Positions 1-11,379 of a DNA stretch of 64,000 nt are shown here, one piece after another. How positions within the stretch are numbered: position 1 is the stretch's first letter; each line of letters starts with the position of its first letter. The stretch covers positions 13,739,683-13,803,682 of the forward strand of contig CALNVZ010003434.1 in assembly GCA_940671915.1 (NCBI GenBank), in the 5' to 3' direction. The position numbers and the translations under genes were made by a program. A model generated the notes under the pieces. That model had not been told where the DNA came from. It saw only the letters and a program-made list of their open reading frames with translations, and ran no database searches. The stretch comes from Paracentrotus lividus. Lineage: Eukaryota; Echinodermata; Echinoidea; Camarodonta; Echinidae.

Positions 1-40
1 ATTTTTAAAGTTTTTATATGTGTGACATCACTTGCTAGCT

Positions 41-212
41 GCTTTTCTATAGGCCTATGTTGTATTTTTTTTGATAAATTCCATAAATTACCATCTTAAA
101 GGAAAGGTCTGGACCCAAAATAAGTTGCTTTTCTATAGGCCTATGTTGTATTTTTTTGGATAAATTCCATAAATTACCATCTTAAAGGAAAGGTCTGGAC
201 CCAAAATAAGTT
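41..212. repeat. 86-bp tandem duplication
   Basis: A segment containing TAGGCCTA followed by an AT-rich stretch and the TTAAAGGAAAGGTCTGGACC end of the adjacent foldback is present twice in a row; the TAGGCCTA copies lie at 50 and 136, giving an 86-bp period. The two copies differ by very few bases, so the duplication looks recent. It copied the left end of the neighbouring foldback element together with its flank. Confidence 0.85.
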
Positions 213-925
213 GCTGTTAGAAAAAGCAGAAAAATTAGAAAAACAGAATAAAAAAGTATGAAGAAAATCGGACTAATAATAAGAAAGTTATGAATAACTT
301 TACGATGCACAAAAAATTCATTGCTATTCCAAATTGGCAACACAGTCACAAAGCTGTGATGTCATAGGGGCACAACTTGCCATGCATTTTCTATATTGTT
401 TTAAGATAAATTTTTACTTTATTTGTTAAGAAACTGTTTTCCTCATAACTTTGGCCAAGATATATTGATGGCAATATGCATCTACATGTATACATATATT
501 GTAAAATCAGCACCCCGTCTAGAAATACACAAAAAAAAAACACAAAGATTTAAGTAGGTTTTCAGTATAGAAAAACGATATTCATGAATATTAAATTTCA
601 TGAAAAAGTGTCACTTTTCTTTTGAAATGTCATTACAGTTCTCATTTTATAAAAATGCATAGATATGCAATAACATATATTGCCATCAATATATCTTGGC
701 CAAAGTTATGAGGAAAACAGTTTCTTTCTTAACAAATAAAGTGAAAATTTATATATAGAAAATGCATTTGTGCCCCTAAGACATCACAGGTGTTGCCAAT
801 TTGGTATAGCAATCAATTTTTTTTGTGGATCATAAAGATATTCATAACTTTCTTATTATTAGTCCAATTTTCTTCAAACTTTTTTTTATTCTGTTTTTCT
901 AATTTTTGGGGTCCAGATCATCCCT
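186..925. mobile_element. Foldback (MITE-like) element, TTAA-type
   Basis: The first and last 290 or so bases are inverted copies of each other. Matching landmarks are GGTCTGGACCC at the left against GGGTCCAGATC at the right, AAGTTATGAATA against its complement, and a central pair around the phrase CCATCAATATATCTTGGCC. The left edge follows TTAA; the right flank is TGGC, so the duplication is decayed or the right end is truncated. No transposase frame is present, so it is non-autonomous. Inner segments resemble those of the elements at 45360, 50603 and 53239. Confidence 0.75.
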
Positions 926-1010
926 TGGCTCTTGATGAAATGACAGAGAGGTGTGTCTAATATTCTTCTTAGCATTTTATTCGTTTTACCTTCAACACAA
1001 TTGCCCTCTG

Positions 1011-2525
1011 GGTCATTCCATCTGGATTCACCCAATGGGTTACACCCTACCGTCTCAGAATTTGCTCAAATTTGGTACACATAAAATTTAACATTACCTT
1101 TCCATGAATCAAAAAAAATTAGCGTAAACGGTCTGTCGGTTTCCGAGCTATGGCCCGCCCTTTTTGATCTGTTTTGGCAAAAGTGGGTGCGACCTTCCAT
1201 TTCAACGGCACAATGCGCCTGAACTGGTTGACCAATTTTTGTGAAACTGGTACCATTCAAAAGGAAATTCAAAGAGGGACTTTAAAATGGATCAAAAATA
1301 TTATTGCGGTAGCAATTTAAAGTGCTATGTACTTGTGACTTTCCTTTAACCTTGATTTTGACCCCCGAGACGAATAATAGTTTTACTTGATTTGTTGGTA
1401 GTGGAGGTTAATTGTCAGTATAATGATTAACATAAATGTAATATCTAGGATGATATTTTATTTCTTGCACCTGTAAAAATCACTCTTTTAAATGTAATTT
1501 AAAGTTACTCGGTATCCGGAGGGTGCCACATAATGTTTGTGTTGGTAATTGTGGACAAGTCTCCGATTTGGCTTACTTAGAATTCCAACTGAAGTTAAAG
1601 TTACTTCAATTAAAAAACAGGGATATAAAGGGCTTTTCAGGTAATAAAGGAAACATTAAACATCAATAATAATGTATACATGTACGCTAGATGGCTGGGC
1701 CATTTGCTTATGAATACGAGAACAGTTGTTCAGGCCCTTTTGGGATGTGGGGTGCAAGTAGGTATGAGCATACAATTATCAGAGAAGTCTGCGGTTTTGT
1801 TACAGAAACAAAAATGTCTACATGTAGTCACTCTACTGTCCCAAACTGGATACCATCTTGAGATCATTGAATGCATGCAGAATCGGGAGATTGGAAGAGC
1901 TTGAAATGGTTTTGATTGTATATGGTTATCAGTTTGAAAGTATTTCATGTATAATGGAGTCTTGTACACACAGTTACCAACACCCCAGGTATAGTAAGGT
2001 GGGGGTAGCAGTAACTTTGAGAAAGGGTTCATTACAAAGAGGGTTTTTAAAGGTTGAAGAAATGAATATCATTCTAGATATTTTAATGTTTGGGTTAGAT
2101 ATTAGTACTGACAAATACATATCACTAAAAAGTCAGATAAACGATATTATTTCGTCTGGGGGTCAAATCAAGGTTAAGAAAGGTCAAAAGGTGTCATGAG
2201 CACTTTAAGAGTTGCTCCAATAAGATTTTTGATACCATTTGTTAAATTTTCCTGCTTGAATTCTTTTGAATGGTAACCAGTTTCAAACCTTCGGCTCGAA
2301 CACGTTCAGGCGCATTGTCCGTTGAAATGGAAGGTCACACCCACTTTTGCCAAAACAAATAAAAAAGGGCGGGCCATAGCTCGGAAACCGACAGACCGTT
2401 TACGCTAATTTTTTTTGTTTCATGGAAAGGTAATGTTAAATTTTACGTGTACCAAATTTGAGCAAATTCTGAGACGGAAGGGTGCAAAATTGCACTTTCA
2501 TTGGGTGAATTGGCATGGAATGACC
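1011..2525. mobile_element. 1.5-kb foldback element with long inverted repeats and 6-bp target duplication
   Basis: Both ends are inverted copies for about 390 bases: GGTCATTCCA at the left end and TGGAATGACC at the right, with GGTCTGTCGGTTTCCGAGC and its complement further in. The exact 6-bp direct repeat CCTCTG flanks it at 1005-1010 and 2526-2531. The unpaired middle (about 1400-2140) has short open frames up to 113 codons with no recognisable domain, so it is non-autonomous. A superfamily cannot be assigned from the ends alone. Confidence 0.8.
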
Positions 2526-2902
2526 CCTCTGTTGGATGCAAAGTATTCTGCTTTTATTATATTAACTTTACGGTAGATTTCCCCTTTAACTGTAGAATAA
2601 CATTTTTGCAGGATCGAGAGTTGCTAAGTGATAATTGATATACACCAAGGAGCCACTAAACACAGAGCCCACCCTGTTTCTTCTATCACTGCTTGTCAAA
2701 CTAATTTGATTTTAACTTTAACATGAATCAACTTTTTATGACTACATTATAAATCAATCGATAAGATGCCCACTCTTGCAAGGCTATTACCACCATTATA
2801 TTCTTCAGCCATAAGACAAATGTCCTCACATTTGGCACTTCAGTCACTTTAGTCTATGAAAGCAGACCCAGTAATAAAAATATTTTGATTGAGGGAGAGA
2901 GG

Positions 2903-3346
2903 GGGTGTTCACGGTCGATTTTGAAATTTAAACAGCAACATGAATCATGATGCAATTGCAAAACGCAATTACAAAATTTTGATTTAAAGAGAAAAAAAAG
3001 TGCGTTCATGGTCCCACATTTCCAGTTGTAAAAGTAAACATCTTTCTGATCTCCTTTCAGAGGTAAATTTAAATGCTAAAAAAGGTGCTTTTTATAAGAC
3101 GATCAGCTAAAAATTTTATGACCTTCAGCATTGCGAATGCAACGAAATGCAACTGTGAATGCAATAGTTTTCAAATGTCTTTAAATGTTCTCTAACAGTG
3201 GAATTTAATGATGATCCATGTATTATTAGCTTTAAATTTTCGACTATGAACTGTGCATTGCTGATAGTGTGTTCTCTGTCTTGTAATTGCGTTTTTGTAT
3301 GATGATTCATGTTGCTGTTTAAACTAAAAATTGACCATGAACACCC
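2903..3346. mobile_element. Short foldback element with GGGTGTTCA ends
   Basis: Inverted ends GGGTGTTCACGGTC and GACCATGAACACCC flank an AT-rich palindrome with the shared phrase CAACATGAATCATGATGCAA and its inverted counterpart. It sits inside a GA-rich microsatellite, which makes the target duplication unreadable. The same family, slightly longer and better preserved, recurs at 23138-23625. No coding capacity. Confidence 0.7.
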
Positions 3347-4061
3347 AGAGAGAGAGAGAGCATTTGTGCAGTACTTATTACTCTTTGACATTTTGTTACT
3401 TTTGAATGCAAAACTGATCTAAAGGAACATCAATTGATATTTAGAAATTACATGCTTCACATGTATAGACGTGGAGGCTACCTTTTCTGTTTCGGCCTAT
3501 GTTTTGAATCTGTCCAGTAAAGTGCAGAAACAAAGAACCGAACACAAAAATTATGGGGGTAATCATAATAATATAATAATTTTTGCTTGAATACCCCAAT
3601 TGTGAAACGACCACAAAGTTTCCTCGATATACACCCAAATTTTTACAAAATATCGTATTTCTATTTTCGATCTCCTTTTTTGGTGTGTATGATTTAAAAC
3701 TTATAGTGCATGTAATTTAATATACTTGTAGGAACATATAATTATGTAGGAAACTATAATTTTGGGCAGTATGTAGGACTTTATAGCATAGCATAGAATA
3801 CTAAAAATTGGGTCTTGATCTAAAGACTACCATATTTGTTGATCCACCATTAGGGCATAGAAAATTTATGAGCTGTTATTATGTAATGCAATTTTTTATT
3901 GTGAGAAAATTGGCAAATAACTTTTGCAAGGAATTTGGGTATTTACTTTTATTACCCCCTATTACTTGTTATAGATGTTCTTTTCACATGAAAGAATGTT
4001 TCAGATGGGAAGAAAAAGAGGGAAAAAGAAGTAGGTGGTCAGTGTGGTCATTGACCTTACA
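3347..4061. other. Gene-free stretch, nothing recognised
   Basis: AT-rich sequence between two mobile elements. After a short GA run there are scattered short frames without domain, splice or codon evidence. It is probably intron or intergenic DNA upstream of the gene ending at 9980. Confidence 0.5.
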
Positions 4062-4067
4062 TATATG

Positions 4068-5818
4068 CAGGGCCGTCACCAGCTTTTTTCTAGGGGAGGT
4101 GCGTTTCGGAGTCAATATCCATTTTAGGGGGCGAAGCGACCAGGACCGCGTGAGCCTAGCGAGCGAGCAGGGGGGGGGTATAGGAGGGGTGTCTCACGGC
4201 ACCTCTTATTAACACCATAGAGAGTGATTTTTTTTTTTCGCAAATGAGAAAAAAGGTAATTCTTCTATGATGTAGCCCTAAACATGACCGTGAGCGGCGA
4301 AGCGCCGAGAGGGAGAGCTTTCCTGTAATTATCGACTTGTGAAGAAAAAGATATTTCGTTTAAACATTGTTTTGGGCCTTGTTTGGCGAGCGCGAAGCGC
4401 GAGCGCCGAAAAATTTTGCCTTAAACGGCAGCGATGAAGGCATTGTATTTTACAGCATTATTGTGCGACATACTTCTTAATTAAACAGGTTTCTGTTTAT
4501 AAATGTCTAAATAAATGTCTGTATATCATTTCGGAACGAACGTGATGCAACGTCGGTGTATTAAAATGTTTGATCATTGTCTTCATTTGGGCTTGCGAGC
4601 GCCGAAGCGCGAGCCGGAAATTTGTTCCTTATGAATGACTTTTTTTTAAAGTCCCCTCGAGCTGATAATCACCGCCCTTTAACAAAATTGCACGAGAGCG
4701 CAAGCGAATAAAGTCCTATTTATAGAATGTAATCAAATATAAATCGATTGTAGTCCGCTTTCGGGAAATGAATAATTCCTTTTTAAGCATACCAACACGA
4801 AGCGGCGGCAAAACTTTCAAATAATTATACCTATTTGAAGAAAGAATATTTTGTTATTAATTGTCTTATTTTTTTTGGTTGCGAGCGCGAAGCATGGGCC
4901 GCAAATTTGCTATATAACAACTGAAGGCATTGTATTTCACACATATTTTGCCCCTTACTCTTTTTAAATTTCCTTTAGGAGCTGATAACCCCCGCCTTTG
5001 ACAAAATGCGAGCGCCAGCGCGAATTTGAAATCACATTGGTTAATCGTCTATAAAATTAATGTTTGTAATCCCTTTCTGATATGATGATAAATTTTTGTA
5101 AACATACGAGCGCGCAAGCAGCGAGCGGAAAATCGTACGTAGAGAACTGAAAACGAATTATTAATCATTGGCTTTTGTTTGTTTTATTTTCAAAGTTTAT
5201 AGCATAATGCATGCCCAACATTTTTTGTTATAATGACCTGAATGCAGTGGCAGTTAAAACTTTTTTTTGCAACTAACTGACTAAAGCATCTCCTATGTTT
5301 GTAATAGAATTAGACAAACCATGGAGAGCGCGCTTGGAAAAAATAAAAATAATGCAATTCTTTAGGCATTTAGGAGTCATCAATTTATTTGTAACTCTAT
5401 CTTAAAGAAGATGTAGGCCTAATCCTTATAGAAAAAAAGTTTCGAGGGCGAAGCGAGAGAAAATTACGTAATTGGGAGATATGATGGTCGGCTGCTGCAG
5501 GGATATGATGTTCCAAAGAAGGAGCGGGAGAGCAAAATACTAACTTTTATACTCCATCACATTTCGAATTTAGTGGCCGCCGGTTAGTCTTCATAGGTGC
5601 CGGTGTTCGAAACAAGCGGGACTGATTAGTACCCCCCCCCCCCCGCACCCACGCAACCCTCCCTGGCGACGAACATATATATTTTTTGCCTCTCTTTCGC
5701 ATCCCTCTTTTCTCTCTTTCTTCTCTTTTCCTTTTTTTTTTTTGGTTTTGTTTTGTTTTGTTTTGTTCTGAAGGGGGGTGCGTTCGCACCCTCCGCACCC
5801 CCCCTGGCGACGTCCCTG
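4068..5818. mobile_element. 1.75-kb DNA element with CAGGGnCGTC ends, 6-bp duplication and recurrent GCGAAGCGC motifs
   Basis: Ends are CAGGGCCGTCACCAG (left) and CTGGCGACGTCCCTG (right), imperfect inverted repeats. An exact TATATG lies at 4062-4067 and again at 5819-5824, supporting insertion with a 6-bp duplication. Inside an AT-rich body a GC-rich motif of the type GAGCGCGAAGCGCGAGC recurs roughly every 100 bases (near 4130, 4297, 4388, 4598, 4693, 4798, 4881, 5008, 5107, 5322 and 5444). A further internal copy of the right-end motif (CCCTGGCGACG, about 5660) with a poly-C tract suggests a second, nested or rearranged end. No transposase domain is visible. Confidence 0.75.
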
Positions 5819-5824
5819 TATATG

Positions 5825-6530
5825 TAATATTTCATTCATCACTGGCCATTCATAAATTTCTTGAAGAATTTTATTTGCCCAATTATTCTACCCGCCATCT
5901 GAAATATATTTTTGAATTGATTATAGACTCTACATTCATATAACCATGGATACATGTATATCCATGTTATAACCATGGACTTATAGGTCCATGATATAAC
6001 TGAGTTACTTTCATTTGCTTCTAAATGAGGATTCTTTCAAGAGTCCAAACCATAAACTGTATATAAATTTAATGAGGAATCATCATTACTATTTCAGGAA
6101 AATGAAAAATTGAAAATGAATCCCAAAAGATATGTTGCAAGCAACATGTTGACAACAGTCCAAAAGAACTATTGATTACTTCTTTTTCACTTTTTGTTTG
6201 TTTGCTGCATCAAGTTGGGAGGTGATATTGCTTGATATCAATATGTGGTGAAACTTTTAAGATGGATGTAGTGATGAATCATTTTTGCTCATAATGGGGT
6301 TTTATTGAGGCATTTTATCATATCCGTGTGCAATGCCAGGAAACTCTTCATGAATTGTTTTGTTCATAAACATGATTCATGAAAAGAGTTAGTCCGTAAA
6401 AATTGCATGATTTAAGCCTACACAACAAAAATGGTTTATAAATTAACTCTGGATTGAATGTAAAGTACAATTAAGACTCACCATTGTTCATTATTTTAGT
6501 TATTTTTCTCTTATTTTGTATTCTTGTCAG
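5825..6530. other. Intron sequence upstream of first visible exon
   Basis: AT-rich DNA. It contains a small imperfect hairpin cluster at about 5937-5998 built on ACCATGGA and TCCATG repeats, and a polypyrimidine tract leading into the acceptor at 6530. No exon was found. Confidence 0.5.
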
Positions 6531-9500
6531 GGATCTGCTAAGTCTCGTCACTCAGCAACTGTCCGGTAAGTGCTACTTCTTGAGTTTAGAGTTTAAGAAC
6601 TTTTCATTCTGTGTTCAAGAGGTCCTTAGAGGCCAACCCCCCCCCCCCCTCAACAAATATGTTTTGTTTTTGTTTTCTTTTTCAGGTACAGTACATAAGA
6701 AATATTTGTAACTTTTTTTTTTAATCAGACACTTCAGTAATATATGTGACCTTTTTGTGACTAAAACTAGGTCAGTTTCATGTGTACAGAATTAATGACT
6801 GATTGCGCTTGTAGTGAGTGAATTTTACCTCTTTTGGGTTGTTTTACAATAGCAATTTTGTGATTTGGCAAATTCACCTGATGTGTTTATGTTCTATGCA
6901 ATGAGGGGATTTTGTAAGAAATGAAATGCTACGCGATGTAGTACTTATTGATGTCAGTGTTGTAAATAAGAACCTTGATGTTTGTTCTTTTATAGGAGAC
7001 ATCGTAAGAAATGGGATGCTACCCGCTCTCTTAGATATAATCAAGATACTCAGAGAGAAGAAGGTGAGTTCATTTAAACGTGTTTGATATTTAAACGTAT
7101 CATAAGACAACATGATCAAAATGTGGCATTCTGGGAGATAAAGCTGGACAGTTATACACAGCTACTGTTGCATGTTATTGATCAAACATAAGTGGTAGTT
7201 TCATGATTATTATTATTATTTATTTATTTATTTGTTGTTGTTGTGAGGAATAAGACCGAGAACGTATATCTAACAACAATTCTTTGACAGAAGTAAAACA
7301 TAATTTGAAGAAAATATTGTGTGAGAAAGAAAAAATAGGAAAACGTGTAACCAATTATATAATCTCCTTGATGTGACCAAAGAGATTACAGTGACTGTAA
7401 TATCTCCTTGATGTAAATCTCTTATGTGTTACACTTTGTTTAGATTGTGATGCATGTGTGCCCAATGTAACAGTTTAGAGTCCCTGGAATTCTCAATCTT
7501 TAAAAACTATTTAGACCTCTTAACTGTACATTCTTTGAAATCAGAAACATAGTTTCAAACCAGCTCCTTGCTGAAATCATTAACCCTTTTACTTCTTGTC
7601 CATGTTTTGGAGTGAGTTTGCAGTAAATGATGCCATGTCTCTCTGTATTTTATCCGTTCATAGATCAATTGAGGAGTAACTTTCTCGTGCAGCACTTGCT
7701 CAAGTTGAGGATCCCGCTGGTTGACAAACAGCAGGAGAAAACTAAAGCTAAGGAGGTGAGTAATAATCCTGACACTCATCCTACCCATGTGATATTAGGA
7801 CAACTACCTCCAAAGAAATTAGCACCCCTGTCAACTACCACCCCCTACCCCTGACAACTACTAGTAACCATAACTTGTCCAGGTATAATTGTCTTGTGGG
7901 GTGTAACACAAAAACTTACGATTGATTAAAAGTTACGATTGATTTTTTCTCGGTAGCCTCATTTGAAAACCAGGTACAGTCGTGGATTAGTATTTGGATA
8001 TGATCACAAGTAGGGTTAGAGCTAGGGTTAGGATTAAGATCATCAACTTTCGAGCATCCTGTTCATGATGAGGCTACTGAGAAAAAAATCAATCGTAACT
8101 TTTAATCAATCGTAAGTCTGTGTGTTACACCCCACTGGGCTGTGTTTCACCAAGTCATTTGTAAGTTAAAATTGACTTTAAGAACGACTGGTGTGCTAAA
8201 TGATTACCAGTATGTGATTAGGAGAGCATCCAAGAATATGTTCCAGCCGTTAGTAAATTCATTTTTGACTTTACGAATGACTTGGTGAAACACCTCCCAG
8301 GGTTTTAGATGCATGCACTAGGGGGTAGAGAGGTGAGATGTCATTTAAAAAATATAGGCCTATTCTCTCTTGATCGAGTCTTGTATAGGACTGTAAAGCA
8401 GATGAAAATGTGACAGGCAAGTAAGGCTTGAATAGTAGAGAAGGTTCAACATTTCGGGCAGCTTGAGTGTCTTGTCTTCAGGAGTTTATGGTGAACTGTA
8501 AACCTCATCTATATTGTGAGAAGTACCATGCAAGCCTCTACCTTCAAAGACCATCTACTGTGTAGTAGTCCTCCGAGTCCATACTTTGCCCATGTTCAGC
8601 TGTCATTATTGCATGTTTTAATAATCCCAAAATATCTCTCAAGTATGAAATCTTGTAAGGAGAGTTATCTCATTCATAATATAAAATCATAGACGTAATG
8701 GTTATCTACAGCTTTCAGATGTCTTTGCTTTCTAGTTGAATTTAAAATTATTATTGGTTTTGAAGTTAACGATGTGTACATTATTTTGTCATGGAGACTG
8801 TGAATGCATCATTATAGATATACAAACTTTCCGTTGCTATTAGTAGTAGAAGGTCCCTATTACCGTAATTACCTGATGTTCTGAATACTCTTATTGTTTT
8901 TGCTTGTATTGTGTCAGTATGCTGGAGGTATGTTCAGTAGAGTTGATGCTCAGTTCAGGGCCAGCCAACAAGTCACTAAACCAGTCACCCTGCAACCTGT
9001 ATCAAGGTAAGTAAAGTACTTTCTCACTTTCATTGGCTCCGTAACACAAAGTTTTGCGATGGCAATGGCAAATTAAGGTTATTGTTGCATGGTACTTTCT
9101 GTTCAAAAGACCAACCATTAACCAATTAGAATCAAGCTTTCAAACATTTGTGTTCGGGGGGCCAGATTGGTCTTATTATGGTCTTTCTGATTTGGGATAA
9201 TCTGAAGATATAATTGTACGTAATGGTTCCTTGTTTGAAAACAGTTCCTTATTATTTGTGATCTAGTGATGTCTTAGTTGAATCTATTTGGATAGAAGAA
9301 ATAGATTTGACTAAGAAAAAAAAATTGGCAATGTGCACAATAATTTTTTCAAAGTTTGGGTCCTTTCTATACCTTTAGGATATAATTCCTTCAGGTTATT
9401 CCTCAGGGTCATTGGCAAATAAAAGGATAGATAGCATCATTGAGTTAAGCAACTGCTCTACACTTTGTGCTTTTGAGAGCATTACATTTGAATATGGGTG

Positions 9501-9980
9501 TTTACATTACATTGAATACTTTCTCCGAAAAACATGAGTTTTCACATTTTCACGTTTTTCGTCACGATTTTTTTGGCTCAAAAAAGATAAAAGCCTCAAT
9601 GAGGGGGGGGGGGTGAATTCTCTTGAAATATGAAATTATATTCTGTTTTGTGAAGAGAGGTCCACATATTACATATCAAAGTTTCTTAAGAGATCAAAGA
9701 CTACTTTATGTCAAGTTTTTTAAGTTTCATCACATACTTTCCTACATGTAAAGAGCCACTGAAAATAAATGCAATAGAGAACTGTTCACATGTTTTTATC
9801 AAAAATACACTGCCAGTTGTGCAAAGTCTCTCCTTGGTCACTTAATAAAAACAAGAACGATATTTTAAAATGTTAATTCCAAGATTGATATACTTAAACT
9901 AACCAATTTTTATTTCTTTTTTGTTTGAACTTTGAACTTTCAGGACCAAAAGCCGTAGTATTTCCAGCAAGCTACCCTGA
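6531..9980 (+). CDS. 3' part (five exons) of an unrecognised gene
   Basis: Five exons join in a single open frame ending at a TGA (9978-9980): 6531-6565, 6996-7063, 7664-7755, 8918-9006 and 9944-9980. Every junction has AG before and GT after (gtaagt, gtgagt, gtgagt, gtaagt), and the phases agree (2, 1, 0, 2), which is strong support because the alternative frame of exon 2 fails at exon 3. The joined C-terminus is about 106 residues. It begins GSAKSRHSATVRR, has a basic, probably helical middle (including NFLVQHLLKLRIPLVDKQQ, then a Lys/Glu-rich stretch and YAGGMFSRVDAQFR) and a Ser/Arg/Lys tail ending SISSKLP. No enzyme motif, signal peptide or membrane segment is visible, and I do not recognise the family. 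The start and any catalytic domain must lie left of the window or in exons I could not detect. Introns carry the two hairpin elements at 7896-8301. Confidence 0.75.
7896..8135. mobile_element. Intronic hairpin element with GTGGGGTGTAACAC ends
   Basis: Inverted arms of about 90 bases start GTGGGGTGTAACAC and end GTGTTACACCCCAC; inner landmarks are GATTGATTAAAAGTTACGAT and its complement. The loop near 8013-8037 carries AGGGTTAG-type telomere-like sequence. No target duplication is seen, perhaps because the right edge abuts the next element. Confidence 0.7.
8135..8301. mobile_element. Small intronic hairpin element abutting the previous one
   Basis: A 167-bp inverted repeat: CTGGGCTGTGTTTCACCAAG at the left and CTTGGTGAAACACCTCCCAG at the right, with TTAAAATTGACTTTA against its partner inside. 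It begins where the previous hairpin ends, so one probably inserted at the edge of the other. It lies in the intron between exons 3 and 4 of the gene ending at 9980. Confidence 0.7.
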
Positions 9981-10918
9981 GTGTACTCAGTGATGACATC
10001 ATCAAACGTCATTCTCATTCCGTCCAGATTGAATGCAATACTTTGAAGAAAGTAGAAATAAAGACTCTATGATGTCGCAGAGATTCCAACCCTACAGAAT
10101 AATTTTAACATTTGACAGTGAATAACACAAATAGAAACAGCTCAAACAATATGTCTTGGTCAGAAGAAAAAGAAATCTTTTGATTTGAATGCATTCCCAA
10201 AGTTGAAAGACACGGCCAAAGTTTATTATTCATGCTTTCTCTTCTGAGAAGTCATTTGCTGTTTGAAATATTTTGGTTATCCGCGTTCTAACTTATAATG
10301 TTATAATTATTCCATAGGGTTGGCATCTCTGATGTTGTATGTCATGCTTTTGTTAAATCTTGTACATTGACATTGTGCTCGTAAAACTTCTTATGTAAAA
10401 AAAAAAAATGTCACATGTTCAGTAGAGCAACAACAAAAAAAAAAAAGAGAGAAAGAAAAATGGCACCCAAAGCATCCTATGGAATCACCTTTCCTTTGAC
10501 CTGCTTTGGGTGACTTCATTTGGGGGTAAGAGAGCTAAGATTTAGACAGGACATCACTTGACTGATTACCTGGAGATCAATTTTTTTAAATGTTATTTTC
10601 ATAAAAATGTGAGGTTTTATGATCCTACCATGATGTACCAACACCAGCCTTGTATTACATGGAGGAACCTAATACATAAAGGACTCTTTTACACCAGGGC
10701 AGAACTCGTGTAAAATTGAATATCATATTCATACTAGGAAAAGGGTCATTCACTCAGGATAGGCATTACAGTTAGAAATATTTTAAAAAGCACTGTGTGT
10801 GGAAAGGAAATTGCTGATTTTTTAAAATTTCATGCTATACAATGTTCACACAAGTTGACCCTCGTTCATTTGTAAGCTAAAATGTCCATTGAACAATGTT
10901 TTCCCCTGAAAATCGCTA
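9981..10918 (+). other. Presumed 3' UTR and downstream flank
   Basis: AT-rich sequence after the stop with A-runs near 10397 and 10434. No further exon, domain or element end was recognised before the MITE at 10921. Confidence 0.45.
10057..10062 (+). promoter_or_regulatory. Polyadenylation signal AATAAA of the 6531-9980 gene
   Basis: An exact AATAAA 77 bases after the stop codon, the first in this 3' flank. Longer 3' ends are possible, as the flank stays AT-rich to about 10.9 kb. Confidence 0.5.
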
Positions 10919-10920
10919 TA

Positions 10921-11377
10921 CAGTCTGTGTAAAAAAAAATGGTACAGTCGGGGAAAAAATAATTTAGGTATGAAATCTTTTCAAATAATGTGTGTATCTG
11001 GTACCTAATTAAAGCCAAAAGATTTTCCTTGCTGATGCACTTTCTTCTGTATAATTTGCTTTCGTAAAACAAAAGTTATGCCAAATTTTGTGCGACGAGG
11101 AACAAATCGAAATTCCGCTCTTCTATTGTTCTGGAGCGCTGAATTCAGGGCCATTATGCGAAACCTACACAAAGGCATGGGACGTCGTGCGAAAAATGGA
11201 TTTTTCTTGATTGTAGAAAACTGGTCATATCTCAAAAATTACAGCACCAAATGTGATGAAAAAAATTGCAGAAGAAAGTCTGATTCTCCTGCTTTATGAA
11301 AATACCAAACAATAACAGGTTGTGATTACTTAGAAAAAAATGTTTTCCACTTGTACCATTTTATTTGACACAGACTG
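10921..11377. mobile_element. MITE with CAGTCTGTG ends and TA duplication
   Basis: Inverted ends CAGTCTGTGTAAAAA and TTGACACAGACTG are flanked by TA on both sides (10919-10920 and 11378-11379), with a second matched block AATGGTACA inside each arm. The TA duplication and CAGT start fit non-autonomous Tc1/mariner-like elements. Internal open frames (73-76 codons on both strands) have no domain. Confidence 0.75.
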
Positions 11378-11379
11378 TA

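Noticed and set aside
3808..4212. 134-codon frame
   Set aside because: Crosses the left end of the 4068-5818 element and has no domain or codon evidence.
6996..7063. Alternative frame of exon 2 giving an attractive DIVRNGMLPALLDIIKILRE helix
   Set aside because: It joins exon 1 but leads to an immediate TGA in the next exon; the other frame stays open through all five exons.
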